NCBI RefSeq assembly: GCF_900141985.1
Contig: NZ_FQZK01000003.1
Location: 458,422-522,421, forward strand
Direction: 5' to 3'
Length of the DNA: 64,000 nt
Source: Nocardiopsis flavescens
GTDB lineage: Bacteria > Actinomycetota > Actinomycetes > Streptosporangiales > Streptosporangiaceae
The translations under genes were made by a program, and so were the position numbers. The stretch's first letter is position 1; the number at the start of each line of letters is the position of its first letter. Shown piece by piece: positions 29,689 to 37,927 of the stretch. Below the pieces are notes generated by a model, which saw nothing but the letters and a program-made list of their open reading frames with translations, did not search any database and had not been told where the DNA came from.

Positions 29689-30171
29689 TCACAGGTCCTG
29701 GAAGTACCGGACGACGGGCAGCGGGGTGAGCCCGGCCTTCTCGTAGGTGCGGCGTGCGCCCGCGTGCGCCTCGTCCCCCCCGGTCTCGATGACGGCCATG
29801 CCCATGCCCTGGGCGCGGATCCAGTCCACCGCGTGCCGGGCGAGGGCCTCGCCCGCGCCGACCCGCTGGTGGGCCGGGTGCACGGCCAGCAGGGTGACCT
29901 CGCCGGAGTCGTCCTTGGGCCGGACCACCACGGCGTAGAACCCGGCGACCTCCCCGTTGCGGACCGCCACCCGCACGGTGGTGTCCGCGTCGTCGAGGGC
30001 ACCGCCGACCTCCGCGTGCTGGCTCATCCGCCAGTCGGGGATCATCCGGTCGTAGATGCGCGCGCCGAGTACCCGCCGCAGCGAGTCGTGCACCGGCTCC
30101 CATGCCAGCAGCGACAGCTCCAGCACCGCCTCGCGGTCGCCGTCCCGGAAATCCCTGATCTCGATGCCCAT
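29689..30171 (-). CDS. GNAT family N-acetyltransferase
   Basis: A 160-residue acetyltransferase. The acetyl-CoA-binding motif A reads VTLLAVHPAHQRVGAGEALARHAVDW (pattern Q/RxxGxG/A), followed by GARRTYEKAGL (motif B) and a C-terminal VVRYFQDL typical of small-molecule or Rim-like GNATs. Substrate not predictable. ATG at 30171. Same strand as padR downstream, separated by 82 bases. Confidence 0.85.
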   Translation of the reverse strand: MGIEIRDFRDGDREAVLELSLLAWEPVHDSLRRVLGARIYDRMIPDWRMSQHAEVGGALDDADTTVRVAVRNGEVAGFYAVVVRPKDDSGEVTLLAVHPAHQRVGAGEALARHAVDWIRAQGMGMAVIETGGDEAHAGARRTYEKAGLTPLPVVRYFQDL

Positions 30172-30607
30172 AGCGGCACCGTACCGACCGGCTCCCCGGC
30201 CCGACAGGGGTTTTCCCGCGGCGACCGGGCGACGCGGGTCACGGCCCGCCGAACGGGTCCGCACCCGGAACCGCCGGCCGCTCCCGCCCCGTCTGCGGGG
30301 CCTCGCACGCGGGCCCGCACCGGGCGGTGCGGCCCCGCCCCCTGGCGGAACCGCGCCCGCCCTGCTCACCCGGGCACGCGCCCCGAAGTCCGCCCGAGGG
30401 CCTCGCACCTGGGCGCGTACCCCGCCTCCGGCACGCCCCGCAGCGCGACCCCGCCCGGGAACACCGTCCCGCCCCCGCACCCCCGACCGCGCCCGGGAAC
30501 GAGGGCGGCCCCGCGTCCGAGGGGACGCGGGGCCGGGGAGCCGCCCGGCCTTGTGGGCCGCGGCGGTGTACGGGGTCCGGCGCCCGGGGCGCCGGAGGGG
30601 CCGGGGC
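30172..30607. other. Intergenic region, GC-rich, no gene seen
   Basis: About 435 bases between the GNAT start and the sulfur-carrier stop. It contains two terminator hairpins at the right end (30507-30596) and several GC-rich stems near 30295-30345. No reading frame shows coding character. The GNAT promoter should be at its left end. Confidence 0.5.
30507..30596 (-). terminator. Double terminator after the thrC/sulfur-carrier operon
   Basis: Two hairpins follow the sulfur-carrier stop on the minus strand: 30576-30596 (TCCGGCGCC / GGCGCCGGA, 12 bases past the stop) and 30507-30534 (GGCCCCGCGTCC / GGACGCGGGGCC, perfect 12-bp stem). Confidence 0.7.
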
Positions 30608-30886
30608 TCAGCAGCCGCCCGCGACCGCGGGGATGATCGAGATCTGCGCGCCGTCGGCGATCTCGGTCTCCAGGCCCTTCGCGAAGCGCACGTCCTCGTC
30701 GCCGACGTAGACGTTGACGAACCGGCGGACCCTGCCGCCGTCGTCGAGGATGCGGGCCCGGATGCCCGGGTGGTTGGCCTCCAGGTCGTCGATGACCTCG
30801 GCGAGGGTGCTCCCCTGCGCGGTCACCTGGGCGGCGTCGTCGGTGTAGGTGCGCAGGATGGTGGGCACGCGAACGCTGGCGCTCAT
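30608..30886 (-). CDS. MoaD/ThiS-type sulfur-carrier protein ending Gly-Gly-Cys
   Basis: A 92-residue ubiquitin-fold protein (VRVPTILRTYT..., VNVYVGDEDVRF, ISIIPAVAGG) of the MoaD/ThiS family. Carriers end in Gly-Gly, which is adenylated and converted to a thiocarboxylate. Here the DNA reads GGC GGC TGC TGA, so one Cys follows the Gly-Gly and would have to be removed, or the protein mimics a carrier-cysteine adduct. In Mycobacterium the relative CysO delivers sulfide for cysteine synthesis. It follows threonine synthase by 69 bases, and both should share one SAM-riboswitch-controlled transcript. Confidence 0.85.
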   Translation of the reverse strand: MSASVRVPTILRTYTDDAAQVTAQGSTLAEVIDDLEANHPGIRARILDDGGRVRRFVNVYVGDEDVRFAKGLETEIADGAQISIIPAVAGGC

Positions 30887-30955
30887 GGCGTCCTTCTTCT
30901 CTGTGTGGGTCGTGGGATGAAGGCCCCGGGGCGCGGCGGCGCCCCGGGGGCGGGG

Positions 30956-32215
30956 TCAGGCCAGCCCGGCCTCGGTGAACGCCTTCAGCGACGGGGCGAT
31001 GGTGGCCGTCACCCCGGCACTGACCGCGTTCAGGGTCTTGAGCCCGTCGCCGGTGTTGAGGACGACGGTCTCGGCCCCGGGGTCGAGCCGGCCCTCGCGG
31101 ACCAGCTTGCGCAGCACGCCGGTGGTGACGCCGCCCGCGGTCTCGGCGAAGATGCCCTCGGTGCGGGCCAGCAGCGAGATCGCCTCGACCACCTCGTCGT
31201 CGCCCACGTGCTCCACCGATCCGCCGGTGCGGCGGGCGATGTCGAGGACGTAGGGGCCGTCGGCCGGGTTGCCGATGGCCAGCGACTTGGCGATGGTGTC
31301 GGGCTTGACCGGCTGGATGACGTCGTGGCCCTTCTCCCAGGCCTGCGCGACCGGGGAGCAGCCGGTGGCCTGCGCGCCGAAGATCTTGTACGGCCGGTCC
31401 TCCACCAGGCCCAGCTCGACCAGCTCCTGGAAGCCCTTGTCGATCTTGGTGAGCTGGGAGCCGGAGGCGATGGGCACGACGATCTGCTCGGGCAGCCGCC
31501 AGCCGAGCTGCTCGGCGATCTCGTAGGCCAGCGTCTTGGAGCCCTCGCCGTAGTAGGGGCGCAGGTTGACGTTGACGAAGCCCCAGCCCTCGCCCGCCTC
31601 GTCGCCGATGAGCTCGGAGCAGAAGCGGTTGACGTCGTCGTAGTTGCCGTCGATGGCCACGACCCGGCCGCCGTAGACGGCGGCCATGACCACCTTGGCC
31701 TCCTCCAGGCCCGCGGGGATGAACACGCAGGACCCGAACCCGGCCCGGGCGGCGGCGGCTCCGACGGCGCCGGCCAGGTTGCCGGTGGAGGAGCAGGACA
31801 GGGTGGTGAACCCGAAGTTGCGGGCGGCCTCGACGGCGATGGCCACCACCCGGTCCTTGAAGGAGTGGGTGGGGTTGCCGGAGTCGTCCTTGACGTGCAG
31901 GGAGGCCAGGCCCAGTTCGGCGGCGAGGCGGTCGGCCCTGACCAGGGGGGTGAGGCCGGGGTTCATGTTGGGGAGTTCGGCGACGTTGTCCGGGACCGGG
32001 AGCAGGTGCCGGTAGCGCCAGATGTTGGCGGGGCCGCTCTCGATGTCGGCACGGGTGACGGTGCCGAAGTCGTAGGCCACTTCCAGCGGGCCGAAACAGA
32101 ACTCGCAGGCGAACCGGGGGGCGAGGTCGTAGCGCTCACCGCACTCGCGACAGGACAGCGCTGCTGCGGGTCCGAAGGCGCGGACGGCGGTGGGTTCGGT
32201 GGCGGTCATCGCCAT
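30956..32215 (-). CDS. thrC: Threonine synthase (fold-type II PLP enzyme)
   Basis: A 419-residue enzyme converting O-phosphohomoserine to threonine. A zinc-ribbon-like N-terminus (CRECGERYD...CEFC; Cys22, 25, 37, 40) precedes the catalytic domain, with the PLP lysine in HSFKDR (Lys120) and phosphate-binding loops SSTGNLAGAVG and NTGDGLKT. It is led by a SAM riboswitch and followed by a MoaD/ThiS-type carrier. Because fold-type II enzymes also do sulfide replacement (CysK/CysM), a sulfur role is possible but unproven. The ATG at 32215 lies ten bases past GGAG; the ATG two codons later is less well spaced. Confidence 0.88.
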   Translation of the reverse strand: MAMTATEPTAVRAFGPAAALSCRECGERYDLAPRFACEFCFGPLEVAYDFGTVTRADIESGPANIWRYRHLLPVPDNVAELPNMNPGLTPLVRADRLAAELGLASLHVKDDSGNPTHSFKDRVVAIAVEAARNFGFTTLSCSSTGNLAGAVGAAAARAGFGSCVFIPAGLEEAKVVMAAVYGGRVVAIDGNYDDVNRFCSELIGDEAGEGWGFVNVNLRPYYGEGSKTLAYEIAEQLGWRLPEQIVVPIASGSQLTKIDKGFQELVELGLVEDRPYKIFGAQATGCSPVAQAWEKGHDVIQPVKPDTIAKSLAIGNPADGPYVLDIARRTGGSVEHVGDDEVVEAISLLARTEGIFAETAGGVTTGVLRKLVREGRLDPGAETVVLNTGDGLKTLNAVSAGVTATIAPSLKAFTEAGLA

Positions 32216-32733
32216 GGCGAGGCGTCTCCCCTCATCTTCCCTGGCGGACACCTTGTCCCCAGGCCGGAGTTGGCACCTGTCCCGGCCGCCTCGCGTGTGC
32301 GCGAGCGATGTACGCCGAGATGGTTGCCGGGGCTTCGCAGGGCCGGTCCCTCCACCCCTCTGGATGAGCAATATGAAATTGTCGAGCGTTGTGTCGGTTC
32401 CTTCCGGATCCGGCATGGTCACTGTAACGGACGGGTCGGGCCGTTTTCCACGGGGCGTGATCCGGGTAACACGAACCGACTCACATGGTGAGACGGCGCA
32501 GGTCCGGGGGTGACGCGTGCACGTGCCGTGTTTCCGGGGGGTGACATCGCACGCCGGGGGCCGGAGGTCGGGTTTGGGGCGGGTGCCCACCGGCGAGACC
32601 TAGGGTGCGCCCTCCGCCGTCCGCCGCCCGCCTTTCGCGCACCGGGCGGTGTGCCGGACCCGGGGGCCGTTTCCGTATTCTTCGCCCGACCCGTCAGACC
32701 CGCGGAACCGCGCGCCCGAGAGGACGAGACCAC
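32216..32733. other. Divergent regulatory region thrC/otsA
   Basis: About 520 bases. The left quarter is the SAM riboswitch; 32370-32520 is less GC-rich and should hold the thrC-operon promoter on the minus strand. Near 32600 a TAGGGT box (plus strand) is a candidate -10 for otsA. No gene seen. Confidence 0.5.
32231..32369 (-). ncRNA. SAM-I (S-box) riboswitch upstream of threonine synthase
   Basis: Read on the minus strand: P1 5' strand CTCATC, then CAGAGGGGTGGAGGGACCGG, CCCTGCGAAGCCCCGGCAACC, a variable P3 arm, GGTGCCAACTCC, and GAAGATGAGG closing P1. These are the conserved blocks of the S-box riboswitch, which binds S-adenosylmethionine. The 3' strand of P1 abuts GGGGAGA, the ribosome site of thrC, so SAM binding would probably block translation. 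No intrinsic terminator stem with a U-run follows. Confidence 0.93.
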
Positions 32734-34170
32734 GTGGACAAGGCACAGATCCTCATCGCCTCCAACCGGGGGCCGGTGTCCTTCTCGACCGCGCCGGACG
32801 GTGCGCTGGAGCACCGGCGCGGCGGCGGGGGCCTGGTGTCGGGGATGATCTCGGTGGCCACCGAGGTCGACGGCATCTGGGTGTGCGCCGCCCTGTCGGA
32901 CGCGGACCGCGAGGCCGCCGCCCGCGCCCCGGGCGCGCGGCTGGACCTGGAGTACGACCTGGACGGCATGCGCGTCCACATGCTCGACATCCCGGAGGAG
33001 ACGTTCCAGGGGGCGTACACGGGGGTCGCCAACTCGACGCTGTGGTTCCTCCAGCACATGATGTACGACACCCCGAACAAGCCCTCGTTCGGCTCGGAGT
33101 TCCGGCGCCGGTGGGAGGACTACACCGCCTACAACAACGCCTTCGCCGAGGCGCTGGTGGCGGGGGCGGCCGACGGCGCCCGGGTGGCCGTGCAGGACTA
33201 CCACCTGGCGCTGGTGCCGCGCATCCTGCGGTCCCGCCGCCCCGACCTGCGCATCGCACACTTCTCGCACACCCCGTGGGCGCCCCCGGAGTACCTCCGT
33301 CTGCTGCCCGACGACATCGCGCGGGAGCTGCTGTCGGGCATGCTCGGCGCCGACCGGCTGGGCTTCCTCAGCCCGCGGTGGGCGGACGCGTTCCTGCGCT
33401 GCTGCGCGGAGATCCTGGGCGCGGACGTGGACTTCTCCCGCCGGACCGTGGAGCACGGCGGCCGGGTGGTCGGGGTGGGCGTGCACGCCCTGGGCGCCGA
33501 CGAGGCCGAGCTGCGCGCGAGCGCCGCCGACCCGCGGGTGGCGGCCCGCCGGGAGACCCTGGAGGAACTGGTCGGGGACACCCGGCTGATCGTGCGCGTG
33601 GACCGGACCGAGCTGTCCAAGAACATCGTGCGGGGCCTGGAGGCGTACCGGGAGCTGCTGCTCGCGCACCCGGAGTGGCGCGGCCGGGTGACCCACCTGG
33701 CGTTCGCCTACCCGAGCCGCGGCGACGTGCCCGAGTACCGCGAGTACACGGACCGGGTGCTGCGGGTGGCCAAGGAGATCAACGAGGAGTTCGCGACGTC
33801 CGGGTGGACGCCGCTGGTCCTGGAGGTCAACGACGACTACCCGCGCTCGCTGGCCTCGTTCCAGCTGGCCGACGTGCTGCTGGTGAACCCGATCCGGGAC
33901 GGCATGAACCTGGTGGCCAAGGAGGGCCCGGTGCTGTCGGAGCGGGACTCCGTGCTGGTGCTGTCGCGCGAGGCCGGGGCCGCCGACGAGCTGGGCCGGC
34001 ACGCGCTGACGGTCAACCCCTACGACACCGTGGAGACGGCGCGGGCGCTGCACCGGGCGCTGTCGATGCCCGCGGACGAGCGGCGGCAGCGGCGGGAGCG
34101 GCTGGTGGAGGCGGCGGTGGCGCTTGCGCCCCGGCGGTGGTTCCAGGACCAGCTGCGCTCCCTGGGCTGA
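32734..34170 (+). CDS. otsA: Trehalose-6-phosphate synthase (GT20)
   Basis: A 478-residue glycosyltransferase joining UDP- or GDP-glucose and glucose-6-phosphate to trehalose-6-phosphate. Family landmarks are ASNRGPVSF and GGLVSGM at the N-terminus, VQDYHLALVPRILR, HTPWAPPE, RVDRTELSKNI (R..D..K in place of the usual V.RLDYIKG), and VNPIRDGMNLVAKEG for nucleotide-sugar binding. Trehalose protects against osmotic and desiccation stress. GTG start at 32734 with AGAGGACGAG upstream. The phosphatase otsB is 3.8 kb downstream, not in the same operon. Confidence 0.9.
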   Translation: MDKAQILIASNRGPVSFSTAPDGALEHRRGGGGLVSGMISVATEVDGIWVCAALSDADREAAARAPGARLDLEYDLDGMRVHMLDIPEETFQGAYTGVANSTLWFLQHMMYDTPNKPSFGSEFRRRWEDYTAYNNAFAEALVAGAADGARVAVQDYHLALVPRILRSRRPDLRIAHFSHTPWAPPEYLRLLPDDIARELLSGMLGADRLGFLSPRWADAFLRCCAEILGADVDFSRRTVEHGGRVVGVGVHALGADEAELRASAADPRVAARRETLEELVGDTRLIVRVDRTELSKNIVRGLEAYRELLLAHPEWRGRVTHLAFAYPSRGDVPEYREYTDRVLRVAKEINEEFATSGWTPLVLEVNDDYPRSLASFQLADVLLVNPIRDGMNLVAKEGPVLSERDSVLVLSREAGAADELGRHALTVNPYDTVETARALHRALSMPADERRQRRERLVEAAVALAPRRWFQDQLRSLG

Positions 34171-34340
34171 CCGGCGCCCGGAGCGCCCCTTCCGAGGGGG
34201 CGGCGGTGGTTCCGGCACCGGCCGCGCTCCCCGGACCGGCCGGGGCCCGGCCGCCCGCCCCGGCGAGCCCCCTCGCCCGGGGGAGGCTTCTCCCCCCGTC
34301 GGGGGAGGCCGGCCGCCGCGGTGCGGGCGAGACTCGTGCC

Positions 34341-34877
34341 ATGGACTTCCCGGACGCGACCTCCCGCCCTTCCTCCACCGCCGTCCCCGCCCCGCGACCG
34401 CCCTCGGGCGGCGGGGTCCGCGGCTCCGCCGGGCCCGGCCCCGTTCGGGGGCCGGCCCGCACCGCCCGGTGGGCGGTGGCGGCGGCGCTGTGGTCGCTGT
34501 TCTACGTCGCGTCCAAGGTGGCGTACGCACTGGACGGGCGGCTCGGGGTGACCGGCGGCCCCCGGGTGGCGGCCGACTCCTACGCCGCCTACGGCCCCGG
34601 GGAGGTGGCCGCCGCCCAGTGGGCCAACGCCGGGGTCGGGCTGGGTGCGGCGCTGCTGTTCGCGCTGTGCGCCCTGCCGAGCGCCCGCCGGGTACCCCGT
34701 CGGCTGTCGCTACCGCTCCTGGGCGGGGTGGCGGCCGTGGTGCTGGCGGGCGCGGTCGGCATGGTGGTGCGGGATCTGTCCGCCGGTTCGGGCGGAACGT
34801 TCTTCGGTCTGTACTGCCTGGTGTGGGGCGTCCTGGCGACGGGTGTGACGGTGGGTCTGGCCCGGCGCCGCCCCTGA
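34341..34877 (+). CDS. Four-helix integral membrane protein
   Basis: A 178-residue protein with a Pro/Gly-rich N-terminus of about 40 residues and four hydrophobic segments (WAVAAALWSLFYVASKVAYAL, WANAGVGLGAALLFALCAL, LPLLGGVAAVVLAGAVGMVV, FFGLYCLVWGVLATGVTVGL). It resembles DUF3995-type small membrane proteins in layout only. The ATG at 34341 has no obvious Shine-Dalgarno. It lies 170 bases after otsA and may be co-transcribed. Function unknown. Confidence 0.65.
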   Translation: MDFPDATSRPSSTAVPAPRPPSGGGVRGSAGPGPVRGPARTARWAVAAALWSLFYVASKVAYALDGRLGVTGGPRVAADSYAAYGPGEVAAAQWANAGVGLGAALLFALCALPSARRVPRRLSLPLLGGVAAVVLAGAVGMVVRDLSAGSGGTFFGLYCLVWGVLATGVTVGLARRRP

Positions 34878-34889
34878 GCGGTGTGCCGG

Positions 34890-35483
34890 TCAGGCCTCGG
34901 GCGCGGGTGCCCCGGCCTCGGCGAGCAGCTCGCGCACCACCGCGGACTTGGCCTCGGAGTAGTCCTGGATCTTCTCCCAGGTGCGCTCGGACAGCTCGCG
35001 CTTGACCGCCACGTAGCGCTCGCGGGCGCCGGCGTCGGCGATGAGGTGGTCGCGGAACATCCGCATCCGCTCGACCTCCGGGCAGCCCTCGCTGAAGACG
35101 TGCAGGTTGAGGTTGACGTCGGGGCCCTTGAACACGCGGTGCTCGTACCAGGCGGGCTCGCGGATCACCAGCATGTAGCCGACGGAGTAGAGGTCGGGGA
35201 GGTAGGCGCCCTCATCGGCGGAGTCGGCGACGACCAGCAGCAGGTCGACGCAGGGTTTGGCGGGCAGGCCCGGGACCGCGGTGGAGCCCACGTGCTCGAA
35301 GAGCAGGACACGGTCGCCGAGGGCCGCGCGGACCCGCTCGGCCTCGCGGACGAACAGGTACGGCCACTTGGGGTCGTAGTCGGAGATGTGGACGCGGCCG
35401 TTGACGAGGTTGCGGTGCTCGGGGGAGGGATCCATCCGCAATTCCCCGCGGGAGGGCAGCGGTGACGCTTCGAGGGGAGACAT
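34890..35483 (-). CDS. GrpB family (UPF0157) nucleotidyltransferase-fold protein
   Basis: A 197-residue protein with the GrpB signature EHVGSTAVPGLPAKPCVDLLLVV at about residues 66-88 and FRDHLIADAGARERYVAVKREL near the end. GrpB proteins share the nucleotidyltransferase fold; some are fused to dephospho-CoA kinase (CoaE), but their reaction is not settled. I start at ATG 35483; an ATG at 35435 (MDPSPEHRN) is an alternative closer to the conserved region. Convergent with the membrane protein, 12 bases apart. Confidence 0.82.
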   Translation of the reverse strand: MSPLEASPLPSRGELRMDPSPEHRNLVNGRVHISDYDPKWPYLFVREAERVRAALGDRVLLFEHVGSTAVPGLPAKPCVDLLLVVADSADEGAYLPDLYSVGYMLVIREPAWYEHRVFKGPDVNLNLHVFSEGCPEVERMRMFRDHLIADAGARERYVAVKRELSERTWEKIQDYSEAKSAVVRELLAEAGAPAPEA

Positions 35484-36043
35484 TCCACAAAGGTTTCTCC
35501 GTTCACCCTCCTGAGTCAAGAGTATACGGCGTCGCTTACATATGCACGTGTATTCGTCACACCACTAACAGCCGAATCGCCACGGAGAGCAACGCGCCGG
35601 ACACTCTTGGGCAGAATATCTCCCTCTTTTTCTTCGGCTTCTCCCTTTCCCGCGTATCTTTCCTTCCGAAACCCCCTCCCCCGCCGCGCAGACCACAGAG
35701 GACAGGCATCACAGCAGGTCAGATCAGCAAGAGCACCCCGGCGGCCCCGGCCGTACGCGCCGGGGGCCGCGGCCCGGGACAGGTGTTCGAGGAAACGGCC
35801 TTCGTCCGCGCCCCCAACGAAAGCCGCTCCCCCGGCGAAATGGGCGTGCCGCGCCGGTCCGGCACGGTTCCCATGCACGCCTCGGGCGGACGCCCGAGCC
35901 CCGCGCGGAATCGGCCGGATCGGTGCGGCGAAATGGTGGGGGAATAGTACGCACGGCGCCGCCCGGCCCTTCTGCCTGGGCGTTCGGCGGCGGGTGCGCG
36001 GAGCGCCCGCCCGTGCGGCCCGGGGCCGTGCGGGCGGGACGGG
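35484..36043. other. Relatively AT-rich intergenic region
   Basis: About 560 bases between the GrpB start and the end of the subtilase-like gene. 35515-35690 has markedly lower GC than the rest of the window, with a pyrimidine-rich run (CTCCCTCTTTTTCTTCGGC). Frames across it have no coding pattern. GC-rich complementary stretches near 36009-36040 could terminate the minus-strand gene at 36044. Its low GC fits a strong promoter region or remnant DNA of foreign origin. Confidence 0.5.
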
Positions 36044-37198
36044 TCAGTTCCTGCGGCGGCGGCCGCCCTTCTTGCGGCGGGAGGCGGGCGGCGCCTCCGC
36101 GGCGCGCTGCGCGGCGATCTCGGCGTCCTCCAGCGCGCGCTCCGCCTTGACCCCGTAGGGGTCGGCCGAGGAGCGGCGCACCCACACCACGATGAGGGCG
36201 ATGCCCAGGGCCAGCACCAGGCCGACCATCGCGAACCACACCCAGACGGGCACGGACGGCCTCTCCTGGGCCTGCTCGGCCAGTTCCTCGTCGATGAGCG
36301 GGACGTCCTGCGCCGCTCCCGAGGCCTGCGCCTCGGCACCGGTCAGGTGCAGGCTCGGCAACCCGCCCGGACCCTCCTGCCCGCCCTCCACCAGGGCCGC
36401 GCGGATCTCCTCGGGGCGCAGCTGCGGGTGGGCCGAGCGCAGCAGCGCGGCCGCGCCCGCGGTCATCGCGGCCGCGTACTCGGTGCCGGTGACCTGGACC
36501 TGCCCCATGTCGGGCCCGGCGGTCTCCAGGTCGGCGCCGGGGGCGACCAGTTCGATCGCCCCGGCGTCGGGCGAGCCGGAGATCAGCTCCGACTCCTCGT
36601 CCACGCCGCCGACGGCCAGCACGTTGGGGTCGGCCTGGTTGTCCGCCGGGCCGACCACCAGGGCCCCGGCGGCGACGGCGTCGCGGGTGGCGCCGGTGAG
36701 GTCGGAGCCCTCGGGGATCTCGGGGAGCAGGATGACCTGCGCGCCGGAGTCGGCGGCGTGGCGCACGGCGGCGGCCAGCCGGTCCTCGGTCGGGATGACC
36801 AGCAGCACCGAGTCGGGGGACACGCCGAGCACGCCGCCGTCGGCGTCCATGCCGTGCCCGTGGCCGGCCACCAGCGCGGCGGCGGCGCTGCCCGCGTCGG
36901 CGTCGCCGTCGTTGGAGCCGAGTTCCTCGTCGATCGTCAGGTTGTCGACCAGATCGGGGTGGTCGGCGTGCACCGAGGCCCCCGGGAGGGCGACGGTGAT
37001 GCCCTGGCCCTGTGTTTCCGGCCACAGTTCCTGGGCGTTGACGGCCTGGAGCCCCCATTGTTCCGGGCGGAAATCGGGCACCCCGTCCGCCGCCGCGGGG
37101 GCGGCTGCCAGGCCGAACAGGACGGTCGCTGCCACGGCGACGGTCCCGGTGTGTTCCCTGTGACGGCTGATGCCCCCGAGCACGACAGGCTCCCTCAT
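36044..37198 (-). CDS. Membrane-anchored subtilase-fold (mycosin-like) protein lacking the catalytic triad
   Basis: A 384-residue exported protein: signal peptide (residues 1-38, APAAA-DG), an S8/mycosin-like domain (40-285), a linker, one membrane helix (VPVWVWFAMVGLVLALGIALIVVW) and a basic tail ending KKGGRRRRN. The fold words are recognisable, but the catalytic Asp is Gly73 (VALPGASV for VAVIDTGV), the His is Ala102 (AGS for HGT) and the Ser is Glu240 (GTEYAAA for GTSMAAP). It is therefore predicted to be an inactive pseudoprotease, perhaps a binding scaffold. ATG 37198 after GGGAGC. Divergent from DUF3263. Confidence 0.85.
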   Translation of the reverse strand: MREPVVLGGISRHREHTGTVAVAATVLFGLAAAPAAADGVPDFRPEQWGLQAVNAQELWPETQGQGITVALPGASVHADHPDLVDNLTIDEELGSNDGDADAGSAAAALVAGHGHGMDADGGVLGVSPDSVLLVIPTEDRLAAAVRHAADSGAQVILLPEIPEGSDLTGATRDAVAAGALVVGPADNQADPNVLAVGGVDEESELISGSPDAGAIELVAPGADLETAGPDMGQVQVTGTEYAAAMTAGAAALLRSAHPQLRPEEIRAALVEGGQEGPGGLPSLHLTGAEAQASGAAQDVPLIDEELAEQAQERPSVPVWVWFAMVGLVLALGIALIVVWVRRSSADPYGVKAERALEDAEIAAQRAAEAPPASRRKKGGRRRRN

Positions 37199-37391
37199 GT
37201 TGCTCCCCTGTACGGCCGTAATTCTGTCACGAGCACAGGTTCCCGGCGTGGACAAGTGGCGGTGGAGGTAGGAAAGGCAACTGTATCGTCGCTGCCAGTC
37301 CTAGGTTTTCCGCTCCGCATCCGGCATGTCGAGTCGCTAGCATGAGTCGGGCCGATCCGGACAAACCAATTTCCCGTGCAGGGGGTGTCCC

Positions 37392-37676
37392 ATGCCGAAT
37401 ATCGGTCCGGCCGAAGACGGCCAGTCGGCACTTGCCGATCGCGATCAGCGCATCCTGGCCTTCGAGCGCCAGTGGTGGAAGTTCGAAGGCTCCAAGGAGC
37501 AGGCGATCCGCGACGAGTTCGGGTTCTCCGCCACGCGGTACTACCAGCTGCTGAACGGGCTGGTCGACCGCCCGGAGGCGATGGCCTTCGACCCCATGAC
37601 GGTCAAGCGGCTGCGCCGGGTGCGCGCCGACCGCCAGCGCCAACGCAACGCGCGGCGGCTGGGCATCCGCCTCTGA
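37392..37676 (+). CDS. DUF3263 domain-containing protein
   Basis: A 94-residue basic protein (ADRDQRILAFERQWWKFEGSKEQAIRDEFGFSATRYYQLLNGL...RRVRADRQRQRNARR) of the actinobacterial DUF3263 family. The helical pattern with ATRYYQLLN resembles a small helix-turn-helix, so DNA binding is plausible. ATG at 37392. Divergent from the pseudoprotease and upstream of otsB. Function not established. Confidence 0.88.
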   Translation: MPNIGPAEDGQSALADRDQRILAFERQWWKFEGSKEQAIRDEFGFSATRYYQLLNGLVDRPEAMAFDPMTVKRLRRVRADRQRQRNARRLGIRL

Positions 37677-37747
37677 GGCCCCTTTTCGGTCACACGCCGA
37701 CCGGAATATCACGGACGCGACCACAGGCCCGAAACCAGACAAAAAGT

Positions 37748-37775
37748 GCGGGTGCGCACCGAAGTGCGCACCCGC
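37748..37775. terminator. Hairpin with U-tract in the minus direction
   Basis: Perfect 11-bp stem (GCGGGTGCGCA / TGCGCACCCGC), six-base loop. Read on the minus strand it is followed by CACTTTTTGTC, a classic intrinsic terminator, although no minus-strand gene ends here. In the plus direction it lies 71 bases past DUF3263 and could serve that gene too. Confidence 0.6.
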
Positions 37776-37927
37776 CTCTCTCATCCCACACGAACCACCA
37801 TGATGCCCCGGACCCGGTGAACGGCGGCCGAACGCGGCACGGACATCGGACACCGGTCGTGCGACGCCCGCGGGGCCCGCGCCCGTTCCGGTTAGGTTGG
37901 AGTCCGCCCCTGACGGAAAGGCCCGCC

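Noticed and set aside
35462..36158. Small plus-strand frames in the AT-rich gap
   Set aside because: Codon usage is unlike the neighbours, there is no recognisable domain, and frames overlap one another and the subtilase-like gene.
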